Assembly: GCF_021502675.1 (NCBI RefSeq)
Contig: NZ_JAKFHA010000018.1
Span: 110,474 to 174,473 of the forward strand
DNA from: Yinghuangia soli
Lineage (GTDB): Bacteria > Actinomycetota > Actinomycetes > Streptomycetales > Streptomycetaceae
Direction: 5' to 3'
DNA length: 64,000 bases
Shown here: positions 7,789 to 16,380 of the stretch, one piece after another
Layout: each line of letters begins with the position of its first letter
Position numbering within the stretch: position 1 is the stretch's first letter
Program-made: the position numbers and the translations under genes
Notes under the pieces: generated by a model
Told to the model about the DNA's origin: nothing
Seen by the model: the letters and a program-made list of their open reading frames with translations, nothing else
The model's database searches: none

Positions 7789-9645
7789 TTACTGCGCCGC
7801 AGGGCCGGGGGCCGGGGGGATGAGTGCTGCCATCACGTCGGGTGGCAGTGACGGGTTCGCGGCTGCGGATTCCGCTGCCTCCCGGTCGGGGTCGGCGAGG
7901 AGTACGACGATGGTGTCCGGCGGCAGGGCCGGATGGCCGGCGGCGTGGCGCCGGGCTTTTGCGTCCCCGAGGTATACGAGCAGTGCCGTGCCGGTCGCCT
8001 GCGGGTGGCAGGCGATCGCCTTGAGTGCCTTGCGGGACGGCGGATTCTGCAGGGCCAAGGTCTCCAGAAGACCGGACGGGGTCTCCCGGTTCGCGGCGAC
8101 CATGGCGGCGACCTGCGGGCCGTAGCGTTCGACCATGCTCCGCAGCCGGGACGGCGCCAGGCCGGGGTGCCCGGCGATCGACTTGAGGACTTTCGCGTCC
8201 CGGTCCTCCGCGAGCGCATCGCGGATCACGTCCGGGAGGTCCCGGCGTTCGGCCAGGAGCATGCGGACCTCCGGGACCGGCGACCCGGCCAGCTCGGCGA
8301 TCTCGTCCGGCGCGGCGGCGGCAATCCGCGGCAGCAGCGTAGGCCCGATCCGGCAGCACACGGCCAACTCCGCGAGCACGTCGAGCGGCACCCGCGGATT
8401 GTGCGCCAACCGGCGCTGCACATCGTGTCCCCGGTCGGCGGCCAGCATCCGCATCACGGCAGCGTCGATCCCCGGATTCTGAGCAAGAGCGCCGCGTACG
8501 CCCGGAACCGGGTCCTCGGCCAGCCGGACCGCGGCCTCCTGCGGCAGGTCGGGGCGTTCCGCCAGCGCCTGCCGCAGCCACGCCGACGGGTGGTCCGCGT
8601 ACCCGAGCAGTACGTCGGTCGGCGTCGCGGGATTCTCCATCGCCCGCGACACGGTGACGCGGACGGTGGACTCGTGCGATCCGTCGCACGCCGCTCCCGG
8701 CGGCAGCGTGCAGTCGGGCCGCGGGCAGTACGGATCGTGCACGAGCGGCGTGTCCTCAACGTCGCACACCAGGCACGCCTCCGCAGGCGGCAGCCCTTCG
8801 CCGGTGACCAGCACGGCCAGCACCTGCGGCGGCGTCGCCGGGTTGCACGCCAGCGCGGAGCGGACCTCGGCATGCAGGTGCTGCGCCAGGCGCACCGCCA
8901 GGTCCGCGTCCGCCCACAGGGCCAGTTCGGCGACGACCGCGACCACCGGGTCGGCGGCGAGCACGTCCTGCACATCGCCGGGAAGCCCCGGGCAGGCGGC
9001 CAATGTCTCCCGGCGCGCCGGGTCCGGGTGCCGGGCGAACCACCTTGCCCAGTCCGGGGCGCCGCAGCCCTCGTCCAGCATCGCGAGTGCCGTGTCCGGC
9101 CGCGTACAAGGATCCACGTCGGCGACGGACAGGTGTCGGGAGCGCGCGAGCTGCGCACCGATCTGGTCGGCGATCCGGGTTGCGATCGAGTCTGCGGTCG
9201 GGTCTGCAGTGGGGTCTGCGGTCTTGTCGGTGGTCTTGTCGGTGGTCTTGTCGGTGGTCTTGTCGGTGGTCTTGTCGGTGGTCTCGTCGGTGGTCGGGCC
9301 GGTGGTCGGGCCGACGAGTGCGTCGGCACGACCCGGTGCTTCGGGATCGGCGGCGCCGATCGCTGCGGCGCGTGCCAGCAGCGCCAGGACCTGTTCGCGG
9401 TCGAGGTCCGCACGGGCGGCGAGCGTCAGCGCTGTATCGGCGTCCGCGACCGCGATCAGAGCCAGGAGCAGCCGGGGCGGCAGCGCCTCGTTGGCGGCCA
9501 GGCCGTGCAGGACGTCAGTCCTGGTGCGGTCGCTGCGCCCGTTGCCGTCTGCGCCGTCTGCATCCACAGGACGACATCCTGCCTGCGGGCCGGGCCCGGT
9601 GGCCTGCGCTTTTCGGCGTCCGGTTGTGCTGCGCCCGTTGCCCAT
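7789..9645 (-). CDS. leucine-rich-repeat-variant (LRV) protein with Cys-rich insert
   Basis: A 618-residue alpha-solenoid protein built from repeats of the type LAENPxxPxxVLxxLA (for example ALACNPATPPQVLAVLV, ALAERPDLPQEAAVRLA, AAANPSLPPDVMAALI), the signature of LRV proteins. Residues about 110-142 are a low-complexity TTDK linker encoded by a 12-bp minisatellite. Around residues 289-318 the solenoid is interrupted by a cysteine cluster, C-x2-C-x12-C-x4-C-x7-C, which could bind zinc or an iron-sulfur cluster. The ATG at 9645 has GAGGGGG upstream; the open frame beyond it lacks a better start. Probably a cytoplasmic scaffold; partners unknown. Confidence 0.78.
   Translation of the reverse strand: MGNGRSTTGRRKAQATGPGPQAGCRPVDADGADGNGRSDRTRTDVLHGLAANEALPPRLLLALIAVADADTALTLAARADLDREQVLALLARAAAIGAADPEAPGRADALVGPTTGPTTDETTDKTTDKTTDKTTDKTTDKTADPTADPTADSIATRIADQIGAQLARSRHLSVADVDPCTRPDTALAMLDEGCGAPDWARWFARHPDPARRETLAACPGLPGDVQDVLAADPVVAVVAELALWADADLAVRLAQHLHAEVRSALACNPATPPQVLAVLVTGEGLPPAEACLVCDVEDTPLVHDPYCPRPDCTLPPGAACDGSHESTVRVTVSRAMENPATPTDVLLGYADHPSAWLRQALAERPDLPQEAAVRLAEDPVPGVRGALAQNPGIDAAVMRMLAADRGHDVQRRLAHNPRVPLDVLAELAVCCRIGPTLLPRIAAAAPDEIAELAGSPVPEVRMLLAERRDLPDVIRDALAEDRDAKVLKSIAGHPGLAPSRLRSMVERYGPQVAAMVAANRETPSGLLETLALQNPPSRKALKAIACHPQATGTALLVYLGDAKARRHAAGHPALPPDTIVVLLADPDREAAESAAANPSLPPDVMAALIPPAPGPAAQ
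9221..9316. repeat. 12-bp minisatellite inside the LRV gene
   Basis: Five exact units of GTCTTGTCGGTG (9221-9280) are followed by three diverged units. On the coding strand they give TTDK repeats. The unit length is a multiple of 3, so copy-number change keeps the frame and only alters linker length. Confidence 0.9.
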
Positions 9646-9875
9646 GCCCGAGCCCCCTCGTGGCTTCGTGGCCGGGAATCGAGGCAAACACAGGCGCGGA
9701 TCGGTCTGGCCGACGCCGGGCAGGGCCGGGTGTCGGCGGCCTGTCGGTGCGGGAGAAAAAAGAAATCGGGAAAAGATCGCCCCGGGGTGTCGATCCGGCC
9801 GGGTCCCGTTCGTCGTCATGGTGTGCGGCACCCGCCGCACGAGGAACAGGACAGCACGGCCGGGGCATCTCACCC

Positions 9876-9901
9876 GGTTCTCGACCGCCCGGTCGAGAAC
9901 C
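9876..9901. promoter_or_regulatory. perfect palindrome in a divergent promoter region
   Basis: Arms GGTTCTCGACC and GGTCGAGAACC (11 bp, exact) around GCCC. It lies between the minus-strand LRV gene and the plus-strand YciI-ECF42 pair, about 80 bp before the latter. It is followed by overlapping GATCACT repeats (about 9908-9925). The location favours an operator over a terminator; the bound protein is unknown. Confidence 0.55.
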
Positions 9902-9983
9902 ACGATCGATCACTGATCACTGATCGCCTGAGACGCGCCGGCCCGCGGGTCGGCAGATCCGCGGAACCGACAGGAGCAGGACC

Positions 9984-10334
9984 GTGAAGTACATGCTGCT
10001 GATCAACGCCGGATCGGCGGACGCCGACGGCGGCGCCGCCGAATGCACCGTCGAGGACTGGATGGCGTACGACAAGGAGGTCAAGGACGCGGGCATCTTC
10101 GTGTCCGGCGAGTCGCTCGCCGACCTGGTCACCGCCACGACCGTGCGCGTCGCCGCGGACGGCAAGCGGTCCGTGACCGACGGCCCGTTCGCCGAGACGC
10201 GCGAGGTCCTGGGCGGGTTCTACGTCATCGACGTGCCCGACCTGGATGTCGCTCTGGACTGGGCCGCCCGCTGCCCCGGCGCCCTGGGCACCGGCAACAT
10301 CGTGGTCCGCCCGATCGCCGACTTCGGGGACTGA
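9984..10334 (+). CDS. YciI/DGPF-domain protein
   Basis: A 116-residue protein with the YCII-related fold: MKYMLLINAG at the start, the VTDGPFAETREVLGGFYVID core containing the DGPF motif, and ALDWAARCPGA towards the end. Members are small ferredoxin-fold proteins without firmly known chemistry. The GTG at 9984 has AGGAG at 9972-9976. The stop is 1 nt before the ATG of an ECF42 sigma factor, an association known for this sigma group and strong support for joint function. Confidence 0.9.
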   Translation: MKYMLLINAGSADADGGAAECTVEDWMAYDKEVKDAGIFVSGESLADLVTATTVRVAADGKRSVTDGPFAETREVLGGFYVIDVPDLDVALDWAARCPGALGTGNIVVRPIADFGD

Positions 10335-10335
10335 C

Positions 10336-12171
10336 ATGTCGGACGGCACGACCGCAGGAGCCGGCGCGACGGGCCGTCCCGCGTACTCAACCCGTCACGA
10401 TCCCGATCGGGGCCGCGACGACCGCCCGGGCGGACCGGACCGGTCTGCTCGTCCCGCCCGTACCGGCAGCCTCGACGGCCCGGACGGGCGGGATCCGGCC
10501 GGGCGCGCCGGGTCGGGAGCAGGGGCCGGGGGTGCCCCGGACCCTCGGCGGGGCCGGGCGGCCGACCGATCTGCCGGCCCGGGGCCTGGCGGGTCACCTG
10601 GCAGGCCGCCCGGCCGCCCCTCGCCGCCCCCGGGCACCGGGGACGCAGCTTCCTCGGGACCGGACACGCCCCATGACACCGGCGACCACCCGTACGACCA
10701 CGACGACGTCCACGCGCACGATCCCGTGGACAGGCCTGACGCCGATCAGGACGGGCTTGGGGAGGGGTGCGAGGACGGTCGCGAACCGGCGGACGACGAG
10801 CTCGAGGCTCGTCCGACCGGCAAGCCCGGTCGCCCCGGCCACTACGGCCAATCCGGAGAGCCCGAACAGCCCGGAGAGCGCGCGGAGTCACGAGAGCCCG
10901 GGGAGTCAGCAGGGTCTGGAGCACCCGCCGAGCCCAGCCCGACCCGGCAGGCCGTCGAGTCGGTGTTCCGTGAGGAACGCGGCCGGCTCCTCGCCTCCCT
11001 CGTTCGCCGCTTCGGAGATTTGGACCTGGCCGAGGAAGCCGCGTCCGAGGCCGTCGAGGCCGCGCTGCGGACCTGGCCCGCCGACGGAGTCCCGTCGCGC
11101 CCCGGCGCCTGGCTGCTCACCACCGCCCGCCGCAAGGCGGTCGACCGGCTGCGCCGCGACCAGGCGTACGCCGCACGGCTGGCCGTCCTGCAGGTCGAGG
11201 CGGACCGCGCCGACCCGGCGCCGCCCGCCGGTACCGACGGCGGCCTCCCGGACGACCGCCTGCAGCTGTTCTTCACGTGCGCGCACCCGGCGCTCGCGGA
11301 GGAGGACCGCATCGCGCTGACGCTGCGCTGCCTGGCCGGCTTGACCACGCCGGAGGTGGCCCGGGCGTTCCTCGTGCCGACTGCCACGATGGCCCAGCGG
11401 ATCGTGCGCGCGAAGAAGAAGATCCGCGAGGCCCGCATCCCGTTCCGCGTCCCCGGCGCGGACGAACTCCCCGACCGGCTCCCCGGCGTCCTCCAGGTCG
11501 TCTACGCGGTCTTCACCGAGGGGTACGCCGCCAGTTCGGGCCCCGAACTGCAGCGCCTCGACCTGGCCGAGGAAGCCCTGCGCCTGGCGCGCATCCTGCA
11601 CCGGCTGCTGCCCGCCGAACGCGAAGTCTCCGGGCTCCTCGCGCTCATGCTCCTCACCCACGCCCGGCGCGACGCCCGCACCACCGAGGACGGCGCCCTG
11701 GCCATGCTCGACGAGCAGGACCGCACCCGCTGGGACCGCACGATGATCACCGAGGGGCAGCAGCTGACCGTCGCCGCGCTCACCGGCGGCCCGCCCGGCC
11801 CGTACGGCGTGCAGGCCGCGATCGCCGCGCTGCACGACGAGGCGGACGGCGTCGCCTCGACCGACTGGCCGCAGATCGTCGCCCTCTACGACGTGCTCAC
11901 CGCCCTGACCCCGTCCCCGGTCGTCGCCCTCAACCGCGCCGCGGCCGTGGCCATGCGCGACGGACCCGGCGCCGGCCTCGCACTCCTCGACGAACTCGCC
12001 GGGGAACCGCAGTTGCGCGCCTACCACCCGTACCAGGCGGCCCGCGCCGACCTGCTCAGCCGCCTCGGCCGCCGCGACGACGCCGCAGCCGCATACCGCG
12101 AGGCCCTCGCCCTGGCCGGCACGGAACCCGAACGGGCCTACCTGCGCCGCCGCCTCGACGCCCTGCACTGA
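10336..12171 (+). CDS. ECF42-type RNA polymerase sigma factor with long N-terminal extension
   Basis: The conserved part starts near residue 200: VFREERGRLLASLVRRFGDLDLAEEAASEAV (sigma2), RPGAWLLTTARRKAVDRLRRD, then LRCLAGLTTPEVARAFLVPT (sigma4). It ends in a long helical DUF6596/TPR-like C-terminus typical of ECF42 (LNRAAAVAMRDGP, ADLLSRLGRRDDAAAAYREALAL). That section alone accounts for the usual ~410 residues. The first ~195 residues are Gly/Pro/Arg/Asp-rich and low-complexity, which is unusual. The ATG at 10336 follows the YciI stop with one base between. The C-terminal domain is thought to act in place of an anti-sigma factor. Confidence 0.88.
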   Translation: MSDGTTAGAGATGRPAYSTRHDPDRGRDDRPGGPDRSARPARTGSLDGPDGRDPAGRAGSGAGAGGAPDPRRGRAADRSAGPGPGGSPGRPPGRPSPPPGTGDAASSGPDTPHDTGDHPYDHDDVHAHDPVDRPDADQDGLGEGCEDGREPADDELEARPTGKPGRPGHYGQSGEPEQPGERAESREPGESAGSGAPAEPSPTRQAVESVFREERGRLLASLVRRFGDLDLAEEAASEAVEAALRTWPADGVPSRPGAWLLTTARRKAVDRLRRDQAYAARLAVLQVEADRADPAPPAGTDGGLPDDRLQLFFTCAHPALAEEDRIALTLRCLAGLTTPEVARAFLVPTATMAQRIVRAKKKIREARIPFRVPGADELPDRLPGVLQVVYAVFTEGYAASSGPELQRLDLAEEALRLARILHRLLPAEREVSGLLALMLLTHARRDARTTEDGALAMLDEQDRTRWDRTMITEGQQLTVAALTGGPPGPYGVQAAIAALHDEADGVASTDWPQIVALYDVLTALTPSPVVALNRAAAVAMRDGPGAGLALLDELAGEPQLRAYHPYQAARADLLSRLGRRDDAAAAYREALALAGTEPERAYLRRRLDALH

Positions 12172-12194
12172 CGGCCCATCCGCACCACCGCAGG

Positions 12195-12238
12195 CCCCGA
12201 CACCGCCCCGACACCGCCCCGACACCGCCCCGACACCA
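12195..12238. repeat. four 11-bp tandem repeats
   Basis: Units CCCCGACACCG x3 plus CCCCGACACCA, directly after the ECF42 gene and about 130 bp before the DUF1905 gene. An 11-bp spacing puts every copy on the same helix face. Confidence 0.75.
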
Positions 12239-12364
12239 CTGTGCCCCGACATCGCACGGACACCGAACCGGCGCCGGACGTATCGCGCCGGACGTACCGC
12301 GCCCCCCGCGGTACGCCGCACCCGTTCGTCCCGTCCGGCACATCACCCAGGAGGACCGATCCCC

Positions 12365-12694
12365 ATGCCCCACAACACCGCATCCGCAGCCGCTTCGGCT
12401 TCCGTTTCTGCGCCCGCACCGGGGCAGCCGATCGACACGACGTTCACCGGCGCGATCACCAAGGACGGCACCAGCGGCTGGGCGTGCGTGGTGATGCCCG
12501 GCTCCCGCGACTTCTTCGGCACCGGCAAGGCCGTCAAGATCGCCGGCACCGTCGACGGACACCCGTTCCAGGCGACGATGCTCCCGGTCGGCGGCGGAAC
12601 GCACATGCTCCCGCTGAAGGCCGCCCTGCGAAAGACCCTCGGCAAGGAACCGGGAGACACCGTCACCATCCGCCTGGAACGCCGCTTCACCTGA
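12365..12694 (+). CDS. DUF1905-domain protein
   Basis: A 109-residue protein matching the DUF1905 beta-barrel type: TGAITKDGTSGWACVVMPG, a middle KIAGTVDGHPFQATMLPVGGGTHMLPL block, and a C-terminal LGKEPGDTVTIRLERR. These proteins often pair with YdeI/OmpD-associated domains; no partner is present here. The ATG at 12365 has AGGAGG at 12349-12354. The first ~20 residues are Ala/Ser-rich. Confidence 0.82.
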   Translation: MPHNTASAAASASVSAPAPGQPIDTTFTGAITKDGTSGWACVVMPGSRDFFGTGKAVKIAGTVDGHPFQATMLPVGGGTHMLPLKAALRKTLGKEPGDTVTIRLERRFT

Positions 12695-13022
12695 GAACCC
12701 GAGACCCCGCGTCCTTGAGAAGCCGCGTCGGCACTTCACATTCTCGGCCGTCGCGTCGCCGACCGGGCCCGGATGGCCGTCCACGACCCGGAGGAGCCCT
12801 GACGACCCGAACACGGAAATCCGCACCCGGAGTGCGCGCACCGACGCTCCCCGAGCCGGACACCGCGGCGCGGCCTCGGTGTACCGCTTTCCGGTCCGAT
12901 ACTCGCCAGGGGCAGACCGCTTCCCACGGGCGGGGCGCCCCATCCAGGCGCTTGCGCCGAGGCGGTATCGTGCCGCCGGGTCCTGGCGGATGACCAGAAC
13001 CCGGCGACGAAGGGGGAGTCGG
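12695..13022. other. intergenic region, no gene seen
   Basis: No frame shows coding bias and no strong stem-loop is visible. The last 40 bases carry the ribosome site of the ankyrin gene (GGGGGAG at 13012-13018). Confidence 0.35.
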
Positions 13023-14054
13023 ATGTCCACGGGCAGTTTTGCCGAGGCCTGTGCGACCGGCGACTCGGCGGCGGTGAACCAGGCGCTGCAGGACGGAGCG
13101 ATACTCGGGCCGCTCGACGGTTCCGGGGTCACGCCGCTGCATCTGGCGGCGGCGGCCAGGTCCGCCGAGGTCGTTGCGGCCCTGCTGGGAGCGGGCGCGG
13201 ACCCGAGTGCGGCGACGACCCAGGAAGCCGTCACCGAACGCTGGTTCGCCGACGGGGGCGAGGCCGTGTTCCTCGCCGGCTCCACGCCGCTGCACGTCGC
13301 CGTGGACAGCCTCACGATGGGCAGCATCCCGGACCCTGCCGTCGTACGGCTCCTCATCGACGCGGGTGCCGACCTCGGCGCTGTGGACTCCGACGACGAC
13401 ACCCCGCTCGGGGTCTGCTTCCAGTGCCTGACCTTCGACGAAGCCCTGACGCTGGCGCAGACCGAGTGCATCCGGCTGCTGCTGGCGGCCGGCGCAAATC
13501 CGAACATCGCCCTGTCGCCCACGCAGACGCCGCTGGCCCTCGTCGAGGGGGACTCCGAGCGCACGCGGGTGCTGCGCGAACTGCTGTGGGACGCCGGCGC
13601 GGTGCCGCCACCGCCGGCCGGCGGCCCTGGCGAGCGCGTCATCGAACAGCTCGGACGACTCGGCGGGCAGGTGCCCGACCAGTTCGCGCCGATCGACTGG
13701 GTTGTCGCCACACCGGCCGGCAAGAGACAGGTGCCCGAGTGGGCGCAGCGGCTCTTCGCCGTCGCCTTCACGACCGGCGACGTCCGCGTCGACGACTACT
13801 CCGATGCCGTCGTCAGCTTCTACGGCACAGAGATCGAGAACGGGTACTTCCGCGAGCAGCGCGCCTGGTACGGCATCGGCCAGAAGGGCGACTACCACTG
13901 GTACATCGCCGACCTGGACGAGCAGTGCACGGACGACCCGACGATCCACCGCCTCGACATGGAGGGCGGGGACGACGCCCTCGGCGACGGGCGCGGGCTC
14001 ATCCAGGAGCTGGCCGGGATGAAGGTCGTCACGCGAAGGCCAGGTGCGCGGTGA
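13023..14054 (+). CDS. ankyrin-repeat protein with SUKH-like C-terminus
   Basis: A 343-residue cytoplasmic protein. Residues about 5-190 hold ankyrin repeats (SGVTPLHLAAAARSAEVVAALLGAGADP; ECIRLLLAAGANPNIALSPTQTPLALV). The C-terminal ~130 residues resemble the SMI1/KNR4 (SUKH) superfamily: QVPEWAQRLFAVAFTTGDV, YGIGQKGDYHWYIADLDEQ, then DDPTIHRLDMEGG. SUKH domains are common immunity proteins against toxins, but no toxin gene lies nearby. The ATG at 13023 is chosen for its GGGGGAG; an in-frame ATG at 12990 is the alternative. Confidence 0.75.
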   Translation: MSTGSFAEACATGDSAAVNQALQDGAILGPLDGSGVTPLHLAAAARSAEVVAALLGAGADPSAATTQEAVTERWFADGGEAVFLAGSTPLHVAVDSLTMGSIPDPAVVRLLIDAGADLGAVDSDDDTPLGVCFQCLTFDEALTLAQTECIRLLLAAGANPNIALSPTQTPLALVEGDSERTRVLRELLWDAGAVPPPPAGGPGERVIEQLGRLGGQVPDQFAPIDWVVATPAGKRQVPEWAQRLFAVAFTTGDVRVDDYSDAVVSFYGTEIENGYFREQRAWYGIGQKGDYHWYIADLDEQCTDDPTIHRLDMEGGDDALGDGRGLIQELAGMKVVTRRPGAR

Positions 14055-14267
14055 GTACGGCCATGTCCTCGCCGGTGGGGTGGAAGCAGCTGCGAAGGCT
14101 GTCGGCCCCGGCCGCCACAACATCGGGATGAAACCGAGGCTGACAGGTCGAACAGCAAGCTGAGAAGGGGCGGCGCGACACCGTTCGGCGGTCGCCGAGC
14201 GCATTGCCGCCCCTCACGTGACCGCGCTTCACATGCCCGGCCCTCCTTGGCCGTTCCTCCCGGCGGG

Positions 14268-15224
14268 TCAGCGTGCGTACAGGTAGCGGTTGACCGCCGC
14301 GAGGTCGGTGTTCCAGAACGTGGACGTCGCGCTGGGGCCGAACTTCACCGCCTGCCAGCCTTCCGGCAGCGACAGGTCGATCGGGTTGCCGGTGTAGCCG
14401 TCGTTCACGGCGTCGCGCAGGTTGACCGCCATCGACCGCGACGCCTCCAGCGACTCGTTCGCCCGGTACAGGAAGATCCCGGAGTAGGCCTTCTGGCCGG
14501 GGGCGAGGGTGGCGATCGCCGCGGCGGGCGACTCCATGGGGCCGATGGAGTCGTGGACGACGCCGTGGAAGACGACGTCCGGGTAGAAGTGCAGGGTGCA
14601 GGCCGATGCGCTGGTGTTGGTCGCGGTCATGAGCAGGTGCCGGACGGACCGCTGCGCGTCACCGCTCAGCACGACCGACACGTCTGAACTGGCGCAGGAC
14701 CTGGTGCCGTTCGTCCCGCCGGTGCCGCCGCCCGAATTGTTCGGGGCGCCGGTGTTCGGAGCTCCGGTGGCCGGCCGCGTCGCCGTCCCGGTGCCGGTAC
14801 CCGGCCCGGGGGTCGCGGGCGGCAGCGCGGGCAGGGTCGCCGTCCCGCCCTGGTGCGTACCGCTCGGGGACGGGTTTCCGGGGGCGGTTGTCGCAGCAGG
14901 GCCCGTGGTCGGCGGCTGGGCGGGGCCGGTCTCGGCGGGCGGCGAAGTTGCGATGGTCGCGGGCGGGTTCGCCAGGTGCGCCTCGTCGCCGCCGCTGCCC
15001 ATGAGGGCGACCGCGGCCACCACCGCGCCGGCGGTCACCGCCGACACCGCGCACACGGCCATGCTCGCCCGGCGGCGCCGGATGCCGCGGCGGCGGGAAT
15101 CGATGGACGCGAGGTCCGGCGGCCGGACGAGGACGTCACCGGCGTGCATGCTCAGTTGCGTACGCAGCCAGTCCTCCCCCGGCGTGCCGTCGGTGCCGTG
15201 CGTATGCGGATCAGGCGCGTCCAT
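14268..15224 (-). CDS. membrane-anchored DUF4232 protein downstream of a sigma factor
   Basis: A 318-residue protein. The N-terminal ~60 residues are cytoplasmic with an RRRGIRRRR run, followed by one transmembrane helix (ASMAVCAVSAVTAGAVVAAVALMG). A Pro/Thr/Gly-rich spacer then leads to an extracytoplasmic DUF4232 domain (CASSDVSVVLSGDAQ, SACTLHFYPDV, then WQAVKFGPSATS). The ATG at 15224 has AGGAAGGAA upstream. It overlaps the end of the SigE-type sigma gene by 14 nt, so the pair is co-translated. By analogy it could hold or sense for the sigma factor, but no recognised anti-sigma domain is visible. Confidence 0.8.
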   Translation of the reverse strand: MDAPDPHTHGTDGTPGEDWLRTQLSMHAGDVLVRPPDLASIDSRRRGIRRRRASMAVCAVSAVTAGAVVAAVALMGSGGDEAHLANPPATIATSPPAETGPAQPPTTGPAATTAPGNPSPSGTHQGGTATLPALPPATPGPGTGTGTATRPATGAPNTGAPNNSGGGTGGTNGTRSCASSDVSVVLSGDAQRSVRHLLMTATNTSASACTLHFYPDVVFHGVVHDSIGPMESPAAAIATLAPGQKAYSGIFLYRANESLEASRSMAVNLRDAVNDGYTGNPIDLSLPEGWQAVKFGPSATSTFWNTDLAAVNRYLYAR

Positions 15225-15924
15225 ACTGCGGTTCCTTCCTTTCCTTCCTGGCTTGGCGGTGTGCTTCGCGGCTCTGCCGGTCGTGCGGGAGCTGCAGGTT
15301 CTGCGGGGCGTCCCAGTCCGGCAGGTACGCCGTTCCGGTCTCGGCCCCTGCCCCTGCCTCTGCCCCTGCCACGGCTCCGGTTGCGGTCGTGGTTGTGTGT
15401 GCCGCAGGGTTGCCGTCCTGGTATCTGGGCGCGGCATCGGCGAGCGCTGGGTCGGCTCGTAGCTTCTCCAGCCCGCGCGCGGCCTGGCTTTTGACGGTTC
15501 CCACCGAGCAGCCCATGGCGAGTGCGACCTCCGCTTCGGGGAGGTCTTCCCAGTACCGCAGCACGACGGCCGCCCGCTGCCGCGGCGGGAGGTTCAGCAG
15601 GGCTTTGCGCAGCGCGTCGCGCTGGTCGATCCGCACGGTCGGATCCGGCACGGCGACGTCAGGCGTCTTGTCCCCGAAGAGCAGCGACGGCCGTTTGCGC
15701 CGGAACCGGTTGTTGTTGCAGTTCACCAGGATCCGCCGCACGTACGCGTCCGGCCGCTCCGTGGCCTGGATCCGGCGCCACGACGCCCCGGCCTTCGCCA
15801 GAGCGGTCTGCGCCACGTCCTCCGCCTCGGCATGGTCCCCGGTCATCAGGTACGCCGTCCGCACCAGACGGGGCCACTGCGCCTGCACGAACTCGTGGAA
15901 CGCGGCTGCGTCATCAGGTCTCAA
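15211..15924 (-). CDS. SigE-family ECF sigma factor
   Basis: A 237-residue ECF sigma factor of the SigE subfamily. FHEFVQAQWPRLVRTAYLMTGD and AEDVAQTALAKAGASWRRI are sigma region 2; RKALLNLPPRQRAAVVLRYWED and EVALAMGCSVGTVKSQAARGLEKLR are region 4. The tail is Ala/Gly/Thr-rich. A TTG at 15924 is the best start: it directly precedes the conserved domain and has GGGAGG 6 nt upstream, whereas the open frame beyond it is Arg/Gly-rich and non-conserved. It overlaps the downstream membrane gene. Confidence 0.85.
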   Translation of the reverse strand: MRPDDAAAFHEFVQAQWPRLVRTAYLMTGDHAEAEDVAQTALAKAGASWRRIQATERPDAYVRRILVNCNNNRFRRKRPSLLFGDKTPDVAVPDPTVRIDQRDALRKALLNLPPRQRAAVVLRYWEDLPEAEVALAMGCSVGTVKSQAARGLEKLRADPALADAAPRYQDGNPAAHTTTTATGAVAGAEAGAGAETGTAYLPDWDAPQNLQLPHDRQSREAHRQARKERKEPQYGRA

Positions 15925-16380
15925 CCCGCACCTCCCTACCCGCCCAAACCCACAACCGGCACGTTTGCGTTGCACGCCTCGGCAGGGAGTTTCGGCGGCA
16001 TTCCCGACGCGGCCCGAAAATCCGAACAAGCAGGTGCAGCAAGGGCATCGGAAGGGCGCAGCGGTGCCGCTTCGAGTCGGTCCGGTGGCTGGGGAGGCTG
16101 CTCAGCGTCGCTTGCAGCGGAACGCGCGGCACTCGTGCGACTCGTGGAAGGGATGGAAGGACAGGAATGTGCGCATGTCCCGGCGGCGTCTGCGCACCGA
16201 TGCGGCCGCAGGGTTCCGCAAGGTTCCCGGCGCGCGCCGACTGTCGACGTATCGGCCGTGCGACGGTGGCCGCGGTTGTGCCGTACCGGACTTCCGGGAG
16301 CGGACGGAGGCGCTGCGAGCGGCCCGGAGGCCATGCGCAGCGACGCTCCCGCCGATTCACCGGCTCGTACACTCGTACGC
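15925..16380. other. divergent intergenic region with a candidate promoter
   Basis: No gene seen. The right end carries TACACT at 16368-16373, exactly 7 nt before the ATG of the AraC gene, as expected for the -10 box of a leaderless transcript. The left end holds the ribosome site of the sigma gene. Confidence 0.45.

Noticed and set aside
9221..9316. Possible CRISPR-like array
   Set aside because: Units are 12 bp without spacers, lie inside a coding frame and encode TTDK repeats.
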